A DNA stretch of 64,000 bases, taken from the NCBI RefSeq assembly GCF_003481705.1, contig NZ_QULN01000003.1, positions 124,001-188,000 on the forward strand. Direction: 5' to 3'. The notes under the pieces were generated by a model. The model was not told the origin of the DNA and did not search any database. It was given only the letters and a program-made list of their open reading frames with translations. Source of the stretch: Butyricicoccus sp. OM04-18BH. Its GTDB lineage: Bacteria; Bacillota; Clostridia; Oscillospirales; Butyricicoccaceae. The translations under genes and the position numbers were made by a program. Every line of letters begins with the position of its first letter. Position 1 is the stretch's first letter. This document shows, in pieces, positions 53,237-62,036 of this stretch.

Positions 53237-54318
53237 GCTTTTTCCTCCTCTTGTTCGAGCGGCAGACGGAACACAAATTCCGCGCCTTCCATCAGATTAT
53301 GCGCCTCGATGCTGCCGCTGTGGGCGTGGATGATCGCCTGGCAGACCGAAAGGCCGAGTCCCATGTTTCTCTTGCCGCCGTTCTCCGTGTCTCCTGCCGC
53401 TGCGGCGAGCGTGCCGTCGAACAGATGCGGCAGCACCTTCTGCTCGATGCCGTCGCCGTTGTCCTCGACGGCGAACACGGCCTCCGGCCCCTCGCGCCGC
53501 ACGGACAGGCGTATCTCGGTCGTATGGCCGCCGCCATGCACCACGGCGTTCTCGAGCAAATTGGACAGCACCTGCGAGATGAGCACCGCGTCCATCGGCA
53601 CGAACAGCAGATCCTCCGGCACGGAAACGCGGAGGCGGACATCGGGATAGCGCTTGCGGAACTTCGCCGTCACCGCGCCGAGGATCTCCTCCGCCGGCTC
53701 GGGATTTTTGACCAGGCGCGTGGTCGTGTCGCCCATGCGCGTAATGCTCAGCAGGTTTTCCACGACGCGGATGAGCCACTGCGCGTCATCCCGTACGTCG
53801 GTCAGCAGCAGCAGACGGTCCTGCTCGGGCAGATCCGGATTTTCGATCATGGCGCTCGTCGAGCCGATGATCGAGGTCAGCGGCGTGCGGATGTCATGCG
53901 AGACCGAACGCAGCAGATTCGCGCGCATTTTTTCGCGCGCCGCCTCGATGCGCAGATCCTCCTGCCGCTTGATCTTGGTCGTCATCGTACAGGTCACGAG
54001 CGAGACCACGAGCATGGTCAGAAAGGTCAGCGGATAGCCCGACAGCGTGAAGTTCACCGCCCAGTACGGGTAGGTGAATATGTAGTTCGTGCCTACGACG
54101 CTCAGCACGGCTGCGAGCGTGCCGAACAGATAGCCGGTCGTAAAGCGCGAGATGAGCAGCACGGTCAGGACGAAGATCGAGTAGGCGAAGCCCTCCGAGC
54201 CGTTGGCCATGTGCAGCAGGATGCACAGCAGCACCGCACTGCCGAACAGAGCGCAGAATATCGCAAGATCGCGCCACGAGAAGGAAAAGATGCGGATTTT
54301 TTTCGTTGACAGCGGCAA
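53233..54318 (-). CDS. KdpD-like sensor histidine kinase lacking the N-terminal KdpD domains
   Basis: 361 residues. A DUF4118 four-helix membrane region (about 15-110), coiled linker, HisKA with SVSHDIRTPLTSIIG (His about 142), then HATPase_c with NLLENAVVHGGG, VEDNGDGIE and GLGLSVCQAII. Full KdpD carries an extra 400-residue N terminus with UspA-like and K+-sensing parts, which is absent here, so the input signal is unknown. First gene of the pair. Confidence 0.9.
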   Translation of the reverse strand: MPLSTKKIRIFSFSWRDLAIFCALFGSAVLLCILLHMANGSEGFAYSIFVLTVLLISRFTTGYLFGTLAAVLSVVGTNYIFTYPYWAVNFTLSGYPLTFLTMLVVSLVTCTMTTKIKRQEDLRIEAAREKMRANLLRSVSHDIRTPLTSIIGSTSAMIENPDLPEQDRLLLLTDVRDDAQWLIRVVENLLSITRMGDTTTRLVKNPEPAEEILGAVTAKFRKRYPDVRLRVSVPEDLLFVPMDAVLISQVLSNLLENAVVHGGGHTTEIRLSVRREGPEAVFAVEDNGDGIEQKVLPHLFDGTLAAAAGDTENGGKRNMGLGLSVCQAIIHAHSGSIEAHNLMEGAEFVFRLPLEQEEEKA

Positions 54319-54659
54319 GTCACTCTCTCCTTTGCATTGTACGTTTTGAACACCGTGAATGTACGCGCAGATGCGGCATATTTCACCGGTATCTTACAGT
54401 ATACCACAATCTCCGCTAAACGTGTGTTAATTTTCCGCCATGAAGCGCGATTAAATCCCCGATTTTGTGAGATACCGCAAAAAATCGCCCTGTCGGACAG
54501 GGAAAAATTTCGTGCTTTTTTTCAAAAGCATAGAGAATTTTTCGTAAAATTATGTTATACTGAATGTCGTCTGGGCAAACGCTGCGTGCCTTTGTCCGGC
54601 GCGTGCGCGCGGAGCTCCGCGCGCACGGAACACACTGCTGTTAACTGGAGGGAGACCGT
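54319..54659. other. Divergent regulatory region between the kinase and dapF
   Basis: 341 bases without a gene. On + an extended -10 TGTTATACT (54553-54561) probably starts dapF; its -35 is poor. TATACT also occurs on - (about 54399-54404) toward the kinase. The first part is AT-rich. Just before dapF a GCGCGCGGAGCTCCGCGCGC hairpin (about 54602-54624) lies in the leader. Confidence 0.5.
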
Positions 54660-55508
54660 ATGAAGCTGTCGTTCACTAAAATGCACGGCTGCGGCAACAA
54701 TTACATCTATATCAACTGCTTCGACCAGAAGGTCACGGACCCCGAAAAGCTGTCCATCGCGCTTTCCGAACCGCATTTCGGCATCGGCGGCGACGGCATT
54801 ATCCTCATTTCCCCGTCCGACCGGGCAGATGCGCAGATGCGCATCTTCAACGCCGACGGCTCGGAGGGTAAGATGTGCGGCAACGGCATCCGCTGCGTCG
54901 GCAAGTATCTGTATGACAACGGCATGGTCGGCGGGCGCACCACCATTACCATCGACACGCTTTCCGGCGTAAAAACGCTCGAGCTGCACGTCAGGGACGG
55001 CAAAATGCAGACGGCGCGCGTCGATATGGGCGCGGCGATCCTCGAGCCTGCAAAGATCCCGGTCAACATGGCCGGCAGTTCCGTCATCGACGCCCCGCTC
55101 GTCGTAGACGAAAAGGTCTATCACGTGACCTGCGTCTCGATGGGCAACCCCCACTGCGTCATCTTCTTTAACGAGGACGATGTGGACGACCTCGATCTTT
55201 CGCGCCTCGGCCCCAAGTTCGAGCATCATCCGCTGTTCCCCGAACGCATCAACACCGAGTTCGTGAACGTCCTGCCGGACGGCAGCCTCAAGATGCGCGT
55301 TTGGGAGCGCGGCTCGGGCGAGACCTGGGCCTGCGGCACGGGCGCGTGCGCGACCGGCGTTGCGGCCTGCCTGAACGGCTTCTGCAAGCCGGACACGGAC
55401 ATCACCGTCCACCTGCGCGGCGGCGACCTCACCATTCGCTACACCACTGAGACCGTGTTCATGACGGGCGCGGCCGCGACCGTTTTCAAAGGGGAAATCG
55501 AGCTATGA
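54660..55508 (+). CDS. dapF: Diaminopimelate epimerase
   Basis: 282 residues. Interconverts LL- and meso-diaminopimelate for lysine and peptidoglycan. The two catalytic cysteines are in GNGIRCVG and CGTGACATG; the N terminus [12 protein letters not shown] is typical. GGAGGGAG lies 7 bases before the ATG. It overlaps pyrG by 4 bases. Confidence 0.95.
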   Translation: MKLSFTKMHGCGNNYIYINCFDQKVTDPEKLSIALSEPHFGIGGDGIILISPSDRADAQMRIFNADGSEGKMCGNGIRCVGKYLYDNGMVGGRTTITIDTLSGVKTLELHVRDGKMQTARVDMGAAILEPAKIPVNMAGSSVIDAPLVVDEKVYHVTCVSMGNPHCVIFFNEDDVDDLDLSRLGPKFEHHPLFPERINTEFVNVLPDGSLKMRVWERGSGETWACGTGACATGVAACLNGFCKPDTDITVHLRGGDLTIRYTTETVFMTGAAATVFKGEIEL

Positions 55509-57109
55509 CAAAATACATTTTCGTGACCGGCGGCGTTGTCTCCGGTCTGGGCAAGGGCATTACCGCGGCCTCTCTCGGCCGACTGCTCAAGAGCCGCGGC
55601 CTCAAGGTCGCAGCGCAGAAGCTCGACCCGTATATCAACGTCGACCCCGGCACGATGAGCCCGTTCCAGCACGGCGAGGTCTATGTCACCGACGACGGCG
55701 CGGAGACCGACCTCGACCTCGGCCACTACGAGCGCTTCATCGACGAGGACCTCAACAAGTTCTCCAACCTCACCACCGGTAAGGTCTACTGGAACGTTCT
55801 GAACAAGGAACGCGCCGGCGAATACCTCGGCGAGACCGTTCAGGTCATCCCCCACATCACCAACGAGATCAAGTCGTTCATCTACTCGGTCGGCAAAAAG
55901 ACCTCGGCTGACGTCGTCATCACCGAGATCGGCGGCACCACCGGCGACATCGAGTCGCAGCCGTTTCTCGAGGCTATCCGTCAGGTAGCGGCCGAAGTCG
56001 GCCGCCGCAACTGCCTGTTCATCCACGTAACGCTCGTTCCGTTCATCTCCGGCTCGAACGAGCCGAAGTCCAAGCCGACCCAGCACTCGGTCAAGGAGCT
56101 GCGCGGTCTGGGCATCTCCCCTGACATCATCGTAGCCCGCGTCGATCAGCCGCTCGACGAGGACATCCGCCACAAGATCTCGATGTTCTGCACGGTTCCC
56201 CCCGACTGCGTTATCGAGAACCGCACGCTTCCCGTGCTGTATCAGGCGCCGATGATGCTCGAGGACAGCCATTTCTCCGACATCGTCTGCCGCGAGCTGT
56301 CCATCGGCGCAGGCAAGGGCGACATGAGCGAGTGGCAGGAAATGCTCGAGCGCATCGCATCGCGCAAGGAGCATGTCAAGATCGCCCTCGTCGGCAAGTA
56401 CGTCAAGCTGCACGACGCTTATCTCTCGGTCGCCGAGGCGCTTCAGCACGCCGGCTACGAGAACGGCTGCTTTGTCGACATCGACTGGGTGGACTCCGAG
56501 GAGATCAACGACTCCACCGCCGACAAGCTGCTCGGCGAGGTCGACGGCATCATCCTGCCGGGCGGCTTCGGCTCGCGCGGCGTTGAGGGCATGATCTGCG
56601 CGGCAAACTTCGCGCGCGTGCGCGGCATCCCCTACTTCGGCATCTGCCTCGGCATGCAGATCGCGGTCATGAGCTACGCCCGCAACGTGCTCGGCTACGC
56701 CGACGCAAACTCCGGCGAGTTCGACCCGAACACCTCGCATCCGGTCATCGACCTGATGGAGAGCCAGCACGGCATCTCCAAGAAGGGCGGCACCATGCGT
56801 CTGGGCGCTTATCCCTGCAAGGTCCGTCCGGGCAGCATCATGGCGTCCGCTTACGGCGCGGAGCTTATCTCCGAACGCCACCGCCACCGCTATGAGTTCA
56901 ACAACGCCTTCCGCGAGGAGATCGAGAGCAGGGGCATGCTCATCACGGGCACTTCCCCGACCGGCGAGCTCGTCGAGACCGTCGAGATTCCGGAGCATCC
57001 GTTCTATATCGGCGTTCAGTTCCATCCTGAGTTCAAATCCCGTCCGAACCGCGCACATCCCCTGTTCAAGGCATTCGTCGCGGCATCTCTGAAAAGGAGC
57101 AAGAAATAA
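55505..57109 (+). CDS. pyrG: CTP synthase
   Basis: 534 residues. Makes CTP from UTP with glutamine. The N-terminal synthetase ([27 protein letters not shown]) is followed by a class I glutamine amidotransferase with GICLGMQ (Cys nucleophile) and the C-terminal HPEFKSRP His/Glu pair. Lies between two lysine-pathway genes with an overlap at each end, an uncommon pairing that couples CTP synthesis to wall-precursor genes. Confidence 0.97.
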   Translation: MTKYIFVTGGVVSGLGKGITAASLGRLLKSRGLKVAAQKLDPYINVDPGTMSPFQHGEVYVTDDGAETDLDLGHYERFIDEDLNKFSNLTTGKVYWNVLNKERAGEYLGETVQVIPHITNEIKSFIYSVGKKTSADVVITEIGGTTGDIESQPFLEAIRQVAAEVGRRNCLFIHVTLVPFISGSNEPKSKPTQHSVKELRGLGISPDIIVARVDQPLDEDIRHKISMFCTVPPDCVIENRTLPVLYQAPMMLEDSHFSDIVCRELSIGAGKGDMSEWQEMLERIASRKEHVKIALVGKYVKLHDAYLSVAEALQHAGYENGCFVDIDWVDSEEINDSTADKLLGEVDGIILPGGFGSRGVEGMICAANFARVRGIPYFGICLGMQIAVMSYARNVLGYADANSGEFDPNTSHPVIDLMESQHGISKKGGTMRLGAYPCKVRPGSIMASAYGAELISERHRHRYEFNNAFREEIESRGMLITGTSPTGELVETVEIPEHPFYIGVQFHPEFKSRPNRAHPLFKAFVAASLKRSKK

Positions 57110-58287
57110 TGCAGATCAACACCAATTATGACAATCTCGAGCAGAGCTATCTGTTCTCCACCATCGCGCGCAAGGTCCGCGAGTACTCCGCATCCCACCC
57201 GGAGGCTGACATCATCCGCCTCGGCATCGGCGACGTTACCCGTCCGCTCGTTCCGGCTGTCATCGACGCGCTGCACGCGGCGGTTGAGGATCAGGCGAAG
57301 CAGGAGACCTTCCACGGCTACGGCGACGAGCAGGGCTATGACTTCCTGCACGAGGCGCTCGTCGGCTACTACAAGACCCACGGCGTAGAGCTTGCAACCA
57401 ATGAGATCTTCATCTCTGACGGCGCGAAGAGCGACCTCGGCAACATCCTCGACATCTTCGGCAAGGACAATGTTGTCCTGGTTCCGGACCCGGTCTACCC
57501 GGTCTACGTCGATACCAACGTCATGGCAGGCCGCAAGATCGTTTTCGCGGACGCGAACGAGGCAAACGGCTTCCTGCCCCTGCCGGACGCATCCGTAAAG
57601 TGCGACATCATCTATATCTGCTCCCCGAACAACCCGACCGGCGCCGCTTACGACCGCGCAGGTCTCAAGGCATGGGTGGATTACGCGAACGCACAGAACG
57701 CTGTCATCCTCTACGACGCAGCGTATGAGTGCTTCATCGAGGACGAGAACCTGCCGCGCTCCATTTACGAGATCGAGGGCGCAAAGACCTGCGCGATCGA
57801 GTTCTGCTCCTTCTCCAAGATGGCGGGCTTCACCGGCACGCGCTGCGGCTGGACCGTCGTTCCGACCGCGCTCGCGGACGGCAAGCTGAACAAGATGTGG
57901 CTGCGCCGCCAGACCACCAAGTTCAACGGCGTTCCGTATATCGTACAGAAGGGCGCCGCCGCCTGCTTCACCGAGGAAGGCATGAAGCAGATCAAGGATA
58001 CCCTCGGCTACTACAAGCAGAATGCCAAGGTGCTCTCCGAGACGCTCGACGAGCTCGGCATCTGGTACACCGGCGGCAAGAGCAGCCCGTACCTGTGGCT
58101 CAAGTGCCCGAACGGCATGGATTCCTGGACGTTCTTCGACTACCTGCTCGAGAACGCGAACGTTGTCGGCACCCCGGGTGCAGGCTTCGGCAAGAACGGC
58201 GACGGTTTCTTCCGTCTGACTGCCTTCGGCGACCAGAAGCGCACGCTCGAGGCTGCGGAGCGCCTCAAGAAACTGCTCGCAAAGTAA
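57109..58287 (+). CDS. dapL: LL-diaminopimelate aminotransferase
   Basis: 392 residues, PLP-dependent fold type I. DapL converts tetrahydrodipicolinate directly to LL-diaminopimelate, the short lysine route found in many Clostridia. [26 protein letters not shown], the ring-contact NNPTGAAYD and the Schiff-base Lys in [12 protein letters not shown] are typical. It produces the substrate of DapF encoded two genes upstream. It starts at the last base of the pyrG stop. Confidence 0.95.
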   Translation: MQINTNYDNLEQSYLFSTIARKVREYSASHPEADIIRLGIGDVTRPLVPAVIDALHAAVEDQAKQETFHGYGDEQGYDFLHEALVGYYKTHGVELATNEIFISDGAKSDLGNILDIFGKDNVVLVPDPVYPVYVDTNVMAGRKIVFADANEANGFLPLPDASVKCDIIYICSPNNPTGAAYDRAGLKAWVDYANAQNAVILYDAAYECFIEDENLPRSIYEIEGAKTCAIEFCSFSKMAGFTGTRCGWTVVPTALADGKLNKMWLRRQTTKFNGVPYIVQKGAAACFTEEGMKQIKDTLGYYKQNAKVLSETLDELGIWYTGGKSSPYLWLKCPNGMDSWTFFDYLLENANVVGTPGAGFGKNGDGFFRLTAFGDQKRTLEAAERLKKLLAK

Positions 58288-58290
58288 AAT

Positions 58291-58402
58291 TTAGACCGTC
58301 GCGAAACTGACGTTTCGCCGGCAATCTGTGTTCTGACGAACGCAGAACACGAGTCATCCGAAGGTATTCAAACCGATTTGAATGCGCGCTGCCGCGCGGC
58401 TC
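58291..58402 (+). repeat. Copy B of hairpin-repeat family 2
   Basis: Starts 4 bases after the dapL stop. Hairpins CGAAAC/GTTTCG, TGTTCTG/CAGAACA, ATTCAAA/TTTGAAT, and a GCGCGCTGCCGCGC end. Linkers CCGGCA, GACGAACG and CCGAA match copy A at the window start; stem 1 matches copy C at 10130-10206. Confidence 0.6.
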
Positions 58403-58448
58403 GTGCTTTGCGTGAACACGGACTTTATCGACCTTTATCGACAAACTG

Positions 58449-58478
58449 AGAGCTGTCCCTCGCGGACAGCTCTTTTTT
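58449..58478 (+). terminator. Terminator between dapL and comF
   Basis: AGAGCTGTCC / GGACAGCTCT stem, 5-base loop, TTTTTTC. Only 6 bases separate it from the comF ribosome binding site. Confidence 0.88.
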
Positions 58479-58496
58479 CATCCGGAGGTGAACCTC

Positions 58497-59138
58497 ATGC
58501 CCGTTTTATTCGACCGGACGTGCATCCTGTGCGGCCGGGTCCTTCCCGTCGAAAAGCACAGCGCGGCGCTGTGTCCGGACTGTGCGCGCGAGGTACGCAC
58601 GGAATACCGGTATCACGGCGAATTTTCCGTTCCCGGTGCCGACGGCGCGGCGGCGGCGCTCTGCTATCGCGGCACAGTCAAAGAAGCGCTGCACCGCTTC
58701 AAATTCGGCGGCAGACCGCAGTATGCTGCATGGTTCGCCGCCGAGATGGCGGCGGTTCTCGCCGCGCAGCTCGACCGGTGGCAGCCCACCTGCATCACAT
58801 ACCTGCCGCTCGGCTTTCTCCGCGCACGGGAGCGCGGCTACAATCAGGCCGAGCTGCTCGCGCGTCCGATCGCGCAATCACTCTCGATGCCCTGCGTTTC
58901 CGCGCTGCGCAAGCGTCCGTTTACCGCCCGTCAGTCCGTGCAGCAGGACGCTGCCGCCCGCCGGAAGAATGCCGCCGGCTCGCTCCTGCCCGGACGCATT
59001 CCGCTCGCAGGCGAGCGCGTCGTGGTCATCGACGATATCATCACGACCGGCTCGACCGCCGCAGACGCCGCGCATGTCCTGCGCAGCATGGGCGCCGCCT
59101 GTGTTTTCGTGCTCGCGGCCGCAAAAGCCGTGAACTGA
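58497..59138 (+). CDS. comF: ComF-family phosphoribosyltransferase-like protein
   Basis: 213 residues. N-terminal four-Cys zinc finger (CILCGRVL, CPDCARE), then CYRGTVKEALHRFKFGG and the PRPP-binding loop VVVIDDIITTGST of the type I phosphoribosyltransferase fold. ComF proteins help DNA uptake or single-strand DNA handling in natural competence. The start at 58497 follows GGAGG by 8 bases. Lies after a terminator with no visible promoter, so read-through or an unseen promoter must drive it. Confidence 0.88.
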   Translation: MPVLFDRTCILCGRVLPVEKHSAALCPDCAREVRTEYRYHGEFSVPGADGAAAALCYRGTVKEALHRFKFGGRPQYAAWFAAEMAAVLAAQLDRWQPTCITYLPLGFLRARERGYNQAELLARPIAQSLSMPCVSALRKRPFTARQSVQQDAAARRKNAAGSLLPGRIPLAGERVVVIDDIITTGSTAADAAHVLRSMGAACVFVLAAAKAVN

Positions 59139-59279
59139 ATCGGTTTTCTCACTCCCCCCTCTTTACTTTCTTTCGTCTTTTCTTTATAATTTTAGTATAC
59201 TGCTGCACTTTTTTCTGTCGACTTTGGCAATATCGACAAATGAAGGCGCGAATTTCTGGGAATTTTATAGATTTCTCCC

Positions 59280-59308
59280 TTGCGTCAGACGCGGCTATAT
59301 GGTATGAT
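59280..59308 (+). promoter_or_regulatory. Promoter of the pheB-hom-thrB-lysC operon
   Basis: TTGCGT (59280-59285), 17-base spacer and TATGAT (59303-59308). Confidence 0.65.
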
Positions 59309-59320
59309 AGGAGAGCGTGA

Positions 59321-59338
59321 AAAAGACATATGTCTTTT
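59321..59338 (+). promoter_or_regulatory. Perfect 18-bp palindrome in the operon leader
   Basis: AAAAGACATATGTCTTTT, just after the predicted start site and 20 bases before the first ATG. Good form for a dimeric repressor operator; a hairpin with a minimal loop is less likely. Confidence 0.5.
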
Positions 59339-59358
59339 CAGGAAGGACAGATTAACGC

Positions 59359-59799
59359 ATGGTTAAACCCAAATACTATCTGGTCGAACGAACGCTGCTG
59401 CCCGAAGTCTTTCAGCGCGTGATCGAGGCCAATGAGGCGATCGCCTCGGGTAAGGCTGCAACAGCAAGCGAGGCCGCAAAGCTCGCAGGCCTGTCGCGCA
59501 GCGCTTACTATAAATACAAGGACGGCGTCCGACCCTTTTTCGAGGCGACGACCGACCGCATCGTGACGTTCCACTTCATGCTGCACGACCAGCCGGGTAT
59601 GCTCTCGAGCATCCTCGGACTGATGGCGAAGTCGGGTGCGAACCTCATGACGGTCAACCAGTCCATCCCCATGCGCGGTCAGGCATCGGTCACGATCGCC
59701 GCGCGAACGGGCGAAATGAAATATTCGGTCGAGGAGCTGCTGCACCGTGCAGAGCAGCTCGAGGGCGTGAACAAGGTCGAGATCCTTGCTTCCGAATGA
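59359..59799 (+). CDS. pheB: ACT domain-containing protein, PheB/UPF0735 type
   Basis: 146 residues. The N-terminal helical part (about 1-65) contains a helix-turn-helix-like stretch (SEAAKLAGLSRSAYYKYKDG), followed by an ACT domain (about 68-146, RIVTFHFMLHDQPGMLSSIL). ACT domains bind amino acids, and this family usually lies next to homoserine dehydrogenase in Firmicutes. It may be a ligand-responsive regulator of this operon; its exact role is not established. Confidence 0.88.
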   Translation: MVKPKYYLVERTLLPEVFQRVIEANEAIASGKAATASEAAKLAGLSRSAYYKYKDGVRPFFEATTDRIVTFHFMLHDQPGMLSSILGLMAKSGANLMTVNQSIPMRGQASVTIAARTGEMKYSVEELLHRAEQLEGVNKVEILASE

Positions 59800-59839
59800 T
59801 AAACTGCAATAAATTCTCCCACGGAAAGGAATTATCACA

Positions 59840-61051
59840 ATGGTAAAAGTAGCAATCATGGGACACGGAACGGTCGGTTCCGGCGTGTACGAGGTATTCG
59901 AGATGAACGCCGAGAAGATTGCGCGCACGGTCGGCGAGCCGGTCGAGGTCAAGTATGTGCTCGATCTGCGCGATTTTTCCTCTCTGCCCTACGGACATAA
60001 ATTCGTTACCGACTTCTCCGTCATCGAGAACGACCCTGAGGTAACGGTCGTTGCCGAGGTCATGGGCGGCGTGGGCGCAGCCTATCAGTTCACCAAGCGC
60101 TGCCTCGAGGCCGGCAAGAGCGTCTGCACCTCCAACAAGGAGCTCGTCGCGACGAAGGGTGACGAGCTGCTCAAGATCGCCGAGGAACATGGCGTCAACT
60201 ACATGTTTGAGGCGTCCGTCGGCGGCGGCATCCCGATCATCCGCCCGATGCTCCAGTGCCTCGCTGCCAACGAGTTCAACCAGATCTGCGGCATCCTCAA
60301 CGGCACCACCAACTACATCCTGACCCAGATGATCCACAACGGCGTCACCTTCGAGGACGCGCTGCGTCAGGCGCAGGTCAACGGCTACGCCGAGAAGGAC
60401 CCGACCGCCGACATTGAGGGTCACGATGCCTGCCGCAAGATCTGCATCCTGTCCGATCTCGCCTACGGCGACAAGTTCGACCCGGATACGGTTTCCTGCG
60501 AGGGCATCACCAAGATCACCCTCGAGGACGTCGCAAACGCCGACAAGCTCGGCTGCGTCATCAAGCTGCTCGGCCGCTCGGTGCGCTGCGAGGACGGCAC
60601 GGCCTATGCCTACGTCGCTCCTCACCTCATCCACAAGGAGAGCCCGCTTGCAGCCGTCGAGGACGTATTCAACGCCATCATGGTCGACGGCAACGCGACC
60701 GGCGAGGTCATGTTCTACGGCAAGGGCGCAGGCAAGCTCGCGACCGCTTCCGCCGTTGTCGCTGATATGCTCGACTCCATCGAGCACAAGGATAACCGCC
60801 GCCGCATCATGTGGGGCGATGGCTCGAAAAAGCTGCTCCGTCCGCTCGACACGCTGCGCTCCGCGTGGTACGTCCGCTTCAAGGGCGCGCGCGAGGACAT
60901 CGAGAGCATTCTCCCGGTCGAGAGCCTGTCCGAGCCGGTCGAAGGCGTATTCGTCGTCCAGACCAGCAAGATCCCGACTGCCGAAATGGATGCGGCAGCC
61001 GAAAAACTGAACGCCGTCGGCAAGGTCTGCGCGGCAATGCGCATTCTCTAA
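59840..61051 (+). CDS. hom: Homoserine dehydrogenase
   Basis: 403 residues. Reduces aspartate semialdehyde to homoserine. Rossmann start VAIMGHGTVGSGVYE, catalytic region GGGIPIIRPM, GILNGTTNYILTQM and GYAEKDPTADIEGHDA, and a C-terminal ACT domain (about 325-403) for threonine feedback. 40 bases after pheB and 15 before thrB. Confidence 0.96.
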   Translation: MVKVAIMGHGTVGSGVYEVFEMNAEKIARTVGEPVEVKYVLDLRDFSSLPYGHKFVTDFSVIENDPEVTVVAEVMGGVGAAYQFTKRCLEAGKSVCTSNKELVATKGDELLKIAEEHGVNYMFEASVGGGIPIIRPMLQCLAANEFNQICGILNGTTNYILTQMIHNGVTFEDALRQAQVNGYAEKDPTADIEGHDACRKICILSDLAYGDKFDPDTVSCEGITKITLEDVANADKLGCVIKLLGRSVRCEDGTAYAYVAPHLIHKESPLAAVEDVFNAIMVDGNATGEVMFYGKGAGKLATASAVVADMLDSIEHKDNRRRIMWGDGSKKLLRPLDTLRSAWYVRFKGAREDIESILPVESLSEPVEGVFVVQTSKIPTAEMDAAAEKLNAVGKVCAAMRIL

Positions 61052-61066
61052 GGAGGCATACATAAA

Positions 61067-61957
61067 ATGGTTCGTGTTACCGTTCCTGCTACGAGCGCCA
61101 ATATGGGCTCGGGCTACGACAGCATCGGCATCGCGCTCGAAATGTACAACGTGATCGACCTTGCTGAGAACGATCATATCGATATTTCGGATAAAAACGG
61201 TCAGTTCGTCCCGAAGGACGAGTCCAACCTCATCTACCAGTGCGCCAAGCGCGTGTACGACGAGTGCGGCAAGCCGCTCTCCGGCCTGACCATCGTCGAG
61301 GACTGCGCCATCCCGCAGACGCGCGGTCTGGGTTCGTCCTCGGCCTGCACGGTCGCCGGCATCATGGGCGCGAACGCCCTGCTCGGCGAGCCGCTTGACC
61401 GCAACGCGGTCATTGATCTTGCGGCGACCATCGAGGGCCATCCGGATAACTCGACTCCGGCCATCCTCGGCGGCTTCTGCGTGGCGCTGCTCGAAAACGG
61501 CCATGTCAGCCATGTCCGCGTGCCGGTCCACGGCGCGATCGACTTCGTGGTCTTTATCCCGGACTTCCAGCTTTCCACCGAAAAGGCGCGTGCGGCGCTC
61601 CCGAAGCGCATCGACCACCACGACGCGGTCTACAACCTCGCGCGTGCGGCTCTGCTCGCGGGCAGCCTGACCACCGGCAAGCTGGAAAATCTGGACGTCG
61701 CGACCGGCGACTGCCTGCATCAGCCCTACCGCTTCAGCCTCATCGAAAACGGCGAGGACATCGTCCGCGAGGCCAAGGAGCTCGGCGCGCTCGGCGCGTT
61801 CATCTCGGGCGCAGGCCCGTCCATCGTCGCCATCGTCTACAAGGGCGACCGCGACTATATCGAAAAGGCGCAGGCTCTGTGCGAGGCGAAATACCCGCAC
61901 TGGAAGGCAGTGCAGCTGCGCTGCGACGAGGTCGGCACCACGGTAAAACGTCTGTAA
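61067..61957 (+). CDS. thrB: Homoserine kinase
   Basis: 296 residues, GHMP kinase. Phosphorylates homoserine for threonine. VTVPATSANMGSGYDSIGIA, the ATP loop QTRGLGSSSAC and the C-terminal GAFISGAGPSIVAI are the family motifs. No thrC follows in the window. Confidence 0.95.
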   Translation: MVRVTVPATSANMGSGYDSIGIALEMYNVIDLAENDHIDISDKNGQFVPKDESNLIYQCAKRVYDECGKPLSGLTIVEDCAIPQTRGLGSSSACTVAGIMGANALLGEPLDRNAVIDLAATIEGHPDNSTPAILGGFCVALLENGHVSHVRVPVHGAIDFVVFIPDFQLSTEKARAALPKRIDHHDAVYNLARAALLAGSLTTGKLENLDVATGDCLHQPYRFSLIENGEDIVREAKELGALGAFISGAGPSIVAIVYKGDRDYIEKAQALCEAKYPHWKAVQLRCDEVGTTVKRL

Positions 61958-62036
61958 TGCACACTTTTTTACAGTTTGCATATGGAGACGCTCCTGCTCC
62001 GGCAGGCGCGTGATATAAGGAGGAAATTAAACAACT

